Source: JAGNRR01 sp964612525 (GTDB lineage Bacteria > Bacteroidota > Bacteroidia > Chitinophagales > Chitinophagaceae). Taken from it: 6,208 nt of DNA. Positions 1 through 3,821 of this stretch are shown here, one piece after another (within the stretch, counting starts at the first letter, position 1; every line of letters starts with the position of its first letter). Below the pieces are notes generated by a model, which worked only from the letters and a program-made list of their open reading frames with translations, made no database searches and was not told the origin of the DNA. Position numbers and translations under genes: made by a program. The stretch covers positions 1 to 6,208 of the forward strand of contig CAZTCQ010000115.1 in the NCBI GenBank assembly GCA_964612525.1, in the 5' to 3' direction.

Positions 1-311
1 GCTCCTTCCCAGCTTCTCCATTGTTTGCCATAAACGGGTCCGAGGTCGCCATTTTCATCAGCCCATTCGTCCCAAATCCGCACCTTGTTTTCTTTGAGGT
101 AAGCAATATTCGTTTCGCCTTTTATAAACCAAAGCAACTCGTGAATGATTGATTTTAGGTGAACCTTTTTGGTTGTCACCAAAGGAAAGCCTTCATTTAA
201 ATCAAAGCGCATTTGATAACCAAAGCAACTTTTGGTTCCGGTGCCAGTTCGGTCTTCTTTTTGAGAACCCTTATCCAATATGTGTTGTAGTAAATCTAAA
301 TACGCTTGCAT
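1..311 (-). CDS. thyA: Thymidylate synthase, N-terminal part (runs off the left edge)
   Basis: Thymidylate synthase methylates dUMP to dTMP in the cytoplasm, using 5,10-methylene-tetrahydrofolate and releasing dihydrofolate. The first 103 codons are visible and read as a close match to the E. coli ThyA N-terminus. Motifs in order are DRTGTGT (residues 20-26, with the phosphate-binding Arg21), GFPLVTTKK (41-49), HELLWF (57-62), IWDEWADENGDLGPVYG (79-95) and KQWR (96-99). The catalytic cysteine and the C-terminal half lie outside the window. The ATG at 311-309 matches the usual N-terminus (MQAYLDLLQH, compared with MKQYLELMQK in E. coli). The gene lies 69 nt downstream of the acyltransferase gene on the same strand, with no hairpin terminator between, so read-through is possible. 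A TATTTTTG box ends only 4 nt before the ATG. No frameshift is seen; identity is very secure. Confidence 0.97.
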   Translation of the reverse strand, partial: MQAYLDLLQHILDKGSQKEDRTGTGTKSCFGYQMRFDLNEGFPLVTTKKVHLKSIIHELLWFIKGETNIAYLKENKVRIWDEWADENGDLGPVYGKQWRSWEG

Positions 312-315
312 TGCC

Positions 316-323
316 CAAAAATA
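316..323 (-). promoter_or_regulatory. Candidate -7 box (TATTTTTG) for thyA
   Basis: On the minus strand TATTTTTG fits the Bacteroidota -7 consensus TAnnTTTG exactly. It ends 4 nt before the thyA ATG, so a transcript starting at the usual distance downstream would be leaderless or nearly so. No TTG (-33 element) lies 17-23 nt upstream. In such AT-rich DNA the match may be chance, and thyA may instead be transcribed from upstream genes. Confidence 0.3.
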
Positions 324-380
324 TTCTGATTGTAGATGAGAAAAGAAATACTAGCTCCTAAGATGTTGACTTTTTTTGCA

Positions 381-1301
381 CTATTTTTTAAGCAACCCTT
401 TTAGTTTGAGTAGGGCGTTTAACTTAGGGTTTGTCTTGCTCGTCAATATTGGGTACTGAATTTTTTGAGCTCCAAATTTTGCGAAGAAGGCTGCCACGCC
501 CGGATTTTCGCTTCCTTCAAAATCAAAGTATTGCCTTTCGTTTATTTGCGCCGTTATAATACATTGGTTGATTAAAGCCGCCATAGCACCACTGCCTAGG
601 CTGGTTTGCTTACTTCCTCCTAATAAATAATAGGCATATTTTTCATCACTAATCATCCAAATACTCGCGTGGACATCGCCTGGTTCTTTCGCAGGTTGAG
701 CTGAAAAAATTTGACTACTCATGTCTTCCTCTGTATGGGCAAATACCTTGTTCATGATTTCTTTCGGTACAATTTCTTGCACTTTATTTCTTTGCATCGA
801 ATCTAGGTAGCATCCATAAAAATTCTGCAGCTTGCTTTCTTCGAATACATGTAGAGTTTTCATCGCCTTTTTAAGTTGACGTTTTATGTTGGTGGAGTAG
901 CCTTTTTTTATATCATCATAGGGCGCACTGAGATCAAGAATATGAGTAGTTCCCTGAGAGGCTGTATTTACTTTTTCATGAAAATGGAAGTGGCAATTGT
1001 AGGATGAAATAGAAAATTTTTCTAAAAAAGAATTAGCTTGATTTATAAAATCAAGTTTGGCCGCTGTATCGCATTTCTGTTTATAAACGAGTCCGCTATA
1101 AGGAGTTAAAAAAGGATTCCGCGAAAAGCTAAATCCTATTTTTTTATAAGAAGCGTGTGGTAAATAAGCTACTTCCCCTTTGTTATTTTCAAAACGTTCT
1201 ACTTGCCAGTCGTCTAATACCAAGTCCCACCAAGAAGGTCTAGAAAATAACGGAACCCAATTCGCAGTGCAGAACGATATGTATTCTTCCTTGGGGCTCA
1301 T
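381..1301 (-). CDS. FemAB/GNAT-like acyltransferase family protein
   Basis: A 306-residue soluble protein with no signal peptide or membrane segment. The C-terminal half looks like the acyl-CoA/aminoacyl transferase fold shared by FemAB-like and BioF2-like GNAT proteins: YAYYLLGGS (222-230), a Gly/Ala-rich stretch SLGSGAMAALINQCI (234-248), then the characteristic FDFEGSENPGVAAFFAKFGA (259-278). A basic segment GYSTNIKRQLKKAMK (134-148) matches the region in such proteins where a Lys/Arg-rich helix follows the first lobe. The acceptor substrate cannot be read from sequence; relatives modify peptidoglycan peptides, lipids or small molecules. The ATG at 1301-1299 overlaps the permease stop (TAATG), which fixes the start and implies translational coupling. 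It ends in LKGLLKK and a TAG stop, and no terminator hairpin follows before thyA. The fold assignment is by motif recognition and the function is unknown. Confidence 0.8.
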   Translation of the reverse strand: MSPKEEYISFCTANWVPLFSRPSWWDLVLDDWQVERFENNKGEVAYLPHASYKKIGFSFSRNPFLTPYSGLVYKQKCDTAAKLDFINQANSFLEKFSISSYNCHFHFHEKVNTASQGTTHILDLSAPYDDIKKGYSTNIKRQLKKAMKTLHVFEESKLQNFYGCYLDSMQRNKVQEIVPKEIMNKVFAHTEEDMSSQIFSAQPAKEPGDVHASIWMISDEKYAYYLLGGSKQTSLGSGAMAALINQCIITAQINERQYFDFEGSENPGVAAFFAKFGAQKIQYPILTSKTNPKLNALLKLKGLLKK

Positions 1302-2530
1302 TATTTAAACTGAAGTGCTTTTACTGGTTTGATATTGCGGATAATGATAGTAGGAATGAGCAGTACGAAAAGCATGGTTAAAATAACCAAGATGTTTATA
1401 AATAAAAAGGCTGACCATGCATACACTACCGGAGCCGTACTTACATAATAAACCTCGGGGTTTAATTGTATGAACCCAAAAGTCGTTTGCAGAAAAATAA
1501 ATAACAAGCCTAGTGCATTTCCGAGTAGTAACCCAATTGATAAAATACGCAAGCCTGACGCATAAAACACTTTGCTTAGTTTGGTGTTGTGCATCCCTAG
1601 TGATTTTAAAACACCAATCATTTGAGTTCGCTCAAGAATTAATATGAGCATCGTGCTAATCATATTCATGATGGCGACAATAATCATTATGCCAATTATG
1701 AGTCGCTCATTTGTTTTCATCATGCCAAGCCATGAGAAAATATTTTCAAAGCGTTCTCGGATAGTATAGGCAAATAATGGCGGCTCAATTAAATCAGTAT
1801 AAATGTTTTCTTTCGTTTCTTCGATTTTTGATAAATCTTTGACATACACCTCGTAACCTTGAATACGTTTAACGCTATCCTTGTTCACATTCATGATAAG
1901 TTCATGATCGCAAAAAGCAATTTGATTGTCAAATTCTTGAAGGCCTGTTTCAAAAATGCCACTTACTATTCCTTTGCGCGGAACCGGGGTAGCATTGTTG
2001 GGTAATAAAAAATAGAAGCGAATTTTATCGTTCAGCTTTACTTTTAGTTTGTTAGCTAGGGATTGAGCGAGAACAATGTTATTGGAGTAGCCACTATCTG
2101 TAAATTGAATTGGATTTCCTTTGGTTAGAGTAGGAGTATTCGGTGCAGATTTAAAACTCGACTTTAGAATAATACCCTCCATTTCTTCCCTACTTTTAAT
2201 AATAACAGATTGTAAGGCAAAAGGAACGACTCTTTCTACATTGTCATAGCTCATCATTTCTTTTTGCAAGCTATCATTTAGTAATACTTTTTCCTCCTGA
2301 AGATAATGGTTGGGGTCAGCCAAATAAGGAGTCACATGAATGTGTCCCCAATTTTCATAGAATTTATTTTTTACTCCTTCTTGAAATCCTTTGACTAGCG
2401 AAATACCTACAATCATTACCGCCACACTTAGTGCTACCGCTGCAATGGCCACGCGCACAATAGTGGCAGAAAAGGAGTTTTTTCTACCGAGGGCAATTCG
2501 TTGGGCAATGAAGCTACTAAGGCTAGACAC
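1301..2530 (-). CDS. LolC/LolE/FtsX-family ABC transporter permease
   Basis: A 409-residue inner-membrane permease with the four-helix MacB/LolCE layout. TM1 is about residues 24-46, followed by a large periplasmic domain (about 47-275). TM2 is about 277-299, TM3 about 326-350 and TM4 about 371-397, and the protein ends KPVKALQFK. The segment ERTQMIGVLKSLGM (300-313) is the conserved cytoplasmic coupling motif of FtsX-type permeases that contacts the ATPase. Length and N-terminus (LSSFIAQRIALG) match the LolC/LolE lipoprotein-releasing branch, which moves outer-membrane lipoproteins out of the inner membrane with the ATPase LolD. Bacteroidota often carry one such permease gene where E. coli has two. 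No ATPase gene is adjacent here. The start is GTG (2530-2528); no ATG nearby fits the family N-terminus better, and no clear ribosome binding site is seen. It overlaps the acyltransferase gene by one base. LolE rather than another FtsX-type transporter is likely but not proven. Confidence 0.88.
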   Translation of the reverse strand: MSSLSSFIAQRIALGRKNSFSATIVRVAIAAVALSVAVMIVGISLVKGFQEGVKNKFYENWGHIHVTPYLADPNHYLQEEKVLLNDSLQKEMMSYDNVERVVPFALQSVIIKSREEMEGIILKSSFKSAPNTPTLTKGNPIQFTDSGYSNNIVLAQSLANKLKVKLNDKIRFYFLLPNNATPVPRKGIVSGIFETGLQEFDNQIAFCDHELIMNVNKDSVKRIQGYEVYVKDLSKIEETKENIYTDLIEPPLFAYTIRERFENIFSWLGMMKTNERLIIGIMIIVAIMNMISTMLILILERTQMIGVLKSLGMHNTKLSKVFYASGLRILSIGLLLGNALGLLFIFLQTTFGFIQLNPEVYYVSTAPVVYAWSAFLFINILVILTMLFVLLIPTIIIRNIKPVKALQFK

Positions 2531-2550
2531 AGGACGTAAAAGTAAAACAA

Positions 2551-2574
2551 AAAGGCTGTCGAATGACAGCCTTT
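2551..2574 (-). terminator. Intrinsic terminator of the DUF1573 operon
   Basis: A perfect 10-bp stem (AAAGGCTGTC pairing with GACAGCCTTT) closes a 4-nt loop (ATTC on the minus strand) and is followed on the minus strand by a T-rich run, TTTTTGTTTT, counting the last bases of the stem. It lies 24 nt past the stop of DUF1573 protein B and 20 nt before the permease GTG. The plus-strand reading lacks a T-tract (CTTTCTGTGG follows), so it works in the minus direction. Confidence 0.9.
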
Positions 2575-2598
2575 CTGTGGTTTCCTTTAGAGCTAAGT

Positions 2599-3030
2599 TT
2601 AATGCTTAGCAGGGTTTGGTTTTTTACTTGTTTTAGCCTTTTCAGAAGGAGTTACGGTCCCTCGAATGCCTAGCTCAAAGCGATCTTTCAAGCTTTTCGC
2701 ATTTGACTTTATATAAACCGTTTTATTAAAAGTGCCAACACGTCCTTTTGTGTTGTACTTTACCAAAATAGTACCTTTTTTACCAGGCATAATTGGATCT
2801 TTACTCCATTTTGGAATCGTACAACCACAAGAAGCTGAGCAGCTTTGAATAATCAATGGGCTTTTTCCCACGTTCTTAAACTTAAAGCTATAGGTAGCTA
2901 CCGGGCCTTCTTTTAAAGTCCCAAAGTCGTGTGTTGTTTTTTCAAACTTGAATACAGGTGGTTCCGTATCTTGGGCTTGAAGCCCAAAAGCGGTACACAG
3001 TATTGCTAGTAACGTTAGAATTTTCTTCAT
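2599..3030 (-). CDS. Secreted DUF1573 domain protein (B, second in operon)
   Basis: A 143-residue exported protein. Residues 1-19 form a signal peptide (MKK, hydrophobic core LTLLAILCTAFGL, likely cleavage LQA|Q). Residues about 27-126 are one DUF1573 domain, a beta-sandwich Ig/ASH-like module very common in Bacteroidota. Hallmarks are HDFGTLKEGP (34-43), FKNVGKSPLII (51-61), SCSASCGCTIPKWSK (63-77), MPGKKGTI (81-88) and YNTKGRVGTFNKTVYIKSN (92-110). The SCGC cysteines (C68, C70) are conserved with the paralogue upstream; C64 is extra. The tail (127-143) is Lys/Pro-rich and probably disordered. There is no lipobox cysteine or sorting domain, so it is predicted periplasmic or released. Its biochemical role is not known. 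It follows protein A after a 22-nt gap and is followed by a terminator. No Shine-Dalgarno sequence is seen before the ATG. Confidence 0.93.
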   Translation of the reverse strand: MKKILTLLAILCTAFGLQAQDTEPPVFKFEKTTHDFGTLKEGPVATYSFKFKNVGKSPLIIQSCSASCGCTIPKWSKDPIMPGKKGTILVKYNTKGRVGTFNKTVYIKSNAKSLKDRFELGIRGTVTPSEKAKTSKKPNPAKH

Positions 3031-3052
3031 GCAAATGTTGTTTGAGATTTGA

Positions 3053-3598
3053 TTAGTGCTTAATCATTGAATTGTTGTTCGTTGGTACGCTAGAAGAAGG
3101 TGCTTTTTCAACATTCCCTTTTATTTTCAATACTTTTTGACCCACTGTTGATTTTACTGTAATTGTTTTGTAGAAACTTCCGGGGCGACCTTTTGTATTG
3201 TAAGTCGCTGTAATTTTAGAAGACTTACCTGGTAGAATTTCTTCTTTGCTCCAAAACGGAGTCGTGCATCCGCAACTAGCTCTTACGCTTTCTAATTGTA
3301 TCGGCTTTTTTGAAGTATTCGTAAATTCAAAATCATAACTCACGGCTGGTCCCTCAGCTATAGTGCCGAAGTTATGTTCTTCCGTTACAAATTTGATTGA
3401 CTCTTTCTTTTCGCCTTTTACTGCTGGGCTTGCTACTGCGCCAATTGGAGCATTTACTGGTCTTACAGATTCTACTGCATTCACTTTTTTCTTTGATAAT
3501 TCAACAACGCCGTCAGCTGCAGGACGAGTAACATTCTGTGCCATTGCACTTCCACCGATTAATAAAGCCGTTGCTAAAAATAAAATTTCTTTTTTCAT
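3053..3598 (-). CDS. Secreted DUF1573 domain protein (A, first in operon)
   Basis: A 181-residue exported protein and the first gene of the DUF1573 operon. A signal peptide covers residues 1-20 (MKKEILFLATALLIGGSAMA|Q). A stretch rich in Pro, Ala, Val and Lys (about 21-66), absent from protein B, separates it from a single DUF1573 domain (about 67-163). Landmarks are EEHNFGTIAEGP (73-84), FTNTSKKPIQL (92-102), ASCGCTTPFWSK (107-118), ILPGKSSKI (121-129) and YNTKGRPGSFYKTITVKS (133-150). C109 and C111 match C68 and C70 of protein B. The two domains are identical at roughly half of aligned positions by eye, pointing to an old tandem duplication. The Ser/Pro/Asn-rich tail (165-181) ends in KH, as does protein B. 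A Bacteroidota promoter lies upstream, and AAGAGA sits about 6 nt before the ATG as a weak ribosome-binding candidate. Function is unknown; a structural or binding role in the envelope is an inference from the Ig-like fold. Confidence 0.93.
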   Translation of the reverse strand: MKKEILFLATALLIGGSAMAQNVTRPAADGVVELSKKKVNAVESVRPVNAPIGAVASPAVKGEKKESIKFVTEEHNFGTIAEGPAVSYDFEFTNTSKKPIQLESVRASCGCTTPFWSKEEILPGKSSKITATYNTKGRPGSFYKTITVKSTVGQKVLKIKGNVEKAPSSSVPTNNNSMIKH

Positions 3599-3635
3599 AT
3601 TGTTTCTCTTTTTGTTGATTAAAATTGTTGTATTC

Positions 3636-3664
3636 CAAATTTAAAGGATAATCATTGTTTTCAA
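3636..3664 (-). promoter_or_regulatory. Promoter of the DUF1573 operon (TTG-N18-TAAATTTG)
   Basis: On the minus strand TTG (3664-3662), an 18-nt spacer and TAAATTTG (3643-3636) match the Bacteroidota primary-sigma consensus TTG-N17-23-TAnnTTTG at every fixed base. Transcription would start near 3630, giving a leader of about 30 nt before the ATG at 3598. This is the best promoter in the window. Confidence 0.75.
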
Positions 3665-3672
3665 TCTGTTGG

Positions 3673-3708
3673 CTGTTAAGTCAGGGTTAAGTGAGAAGAG
3701 ATTAACAG
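3673..3708. repeat. Cluster of short direct and inverted repeats, possible operator
   Basis: GTTAAGTCAG (3675-3684) is followed 11 bp later by GTTAAGTGAG (3686-3695), 9 of 10 bases identical and about one helical turn apart. CTGTTAA (3673-3679) and TTAACAG (3702-3708) form an inverted repeat with a 22-nt spacer. Relative to the predicted DUF1573 start near 3630 the cluster spans about -43 to -78, a usual position for an activator site. No T-tract follows, so it is not a terminator. The repeats are short and AT-rich, so chance is possible. Confidence 0.3.
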
Positions 3709-3803
3709 TTAGTGAAAGAATGACTTGTTAATGCTACTTGAATTTCGTTAAAAAAACTTTAGCATGCCAAACAAACAGACTAGTTAATTTGAGGTCCGTT
3801 TTG

Positions 3804-3811
3804 TATTTTTG
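3804..3811 (+). promoter_or_regulatory. Candidate -7 box (TATTTTTG) for the E1 gene
   Basis: TATTTTTG fits the Bacteroidota -7 consensus TAnnTTTG and ends 10 nt before the ATG at 3822, implying a leader of only about five bases. There is no TTG 17-23 nt upstream (3778-3786 reads GACTAGTTA), so the -33 element is missing or atypical. The same octamer stands just before thyA. Confidence 0.35.
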
Positions 3812-3821
3812 TCACTTGACT

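Larger units (their letters stand above)
3599..3821. other. Divergent intergenic region between DUF1573 operon and E1 gene
   Basis: This is 223 bp with no credible coding frame. It holds the minus-strand DUF1573 promoter (3636-3664), a repeat cluster (3673-3708) and a weak plus-strand promoter candidate next to the E1 start. No hairpin with a T-tract, tRNA or riboswitch-like fold was recognised. Confidence 0.7.

Noticed and set aside
149..361. Open plus-strand frame of 70 codons opposite thyA and the following gap
   Set aside because: It lies mostly antisense to clear ThyA codons, and its translation shows no family features.
381..392. A-rich run (CTTAAAAAATAG on the minus strand) at the end of the acyltransferase gene as a slippage site
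   Set aside because: It is directly at the stop codon, no coding frame of family-like sequence continues beyond it, and such runs are common in AT-rich genomes.
2537..2544. TACTTTTA on the minus strand as a -7 box for the permease
   Set aside because: The last base of the consensus is wrong, no TTG lies 17-23 nt upstream, and it sits inside the terminator's T-rich tail only 6 nt before the GTG.
2551..2574. The 10-bp palindrome as a protein-binding operator or bidirectional terminator
   Set aside because: The T-tract is present only in the minus direction and it directly follows the operon's last gene; no plus-strand gene ends here.
2391..2609. Open plus-strand frame of 72 codons
   Set aside because: Antisense to the permease N-terminus, crosses the terminator hairpin, and has a low-complexity translation.
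3363..3644. Open plus-strand frame of 93 codons
   Set aside because: Antisense to DUF1573 protein A including its signal peptide, and it covers that operon's promoter; no recognisable protein.
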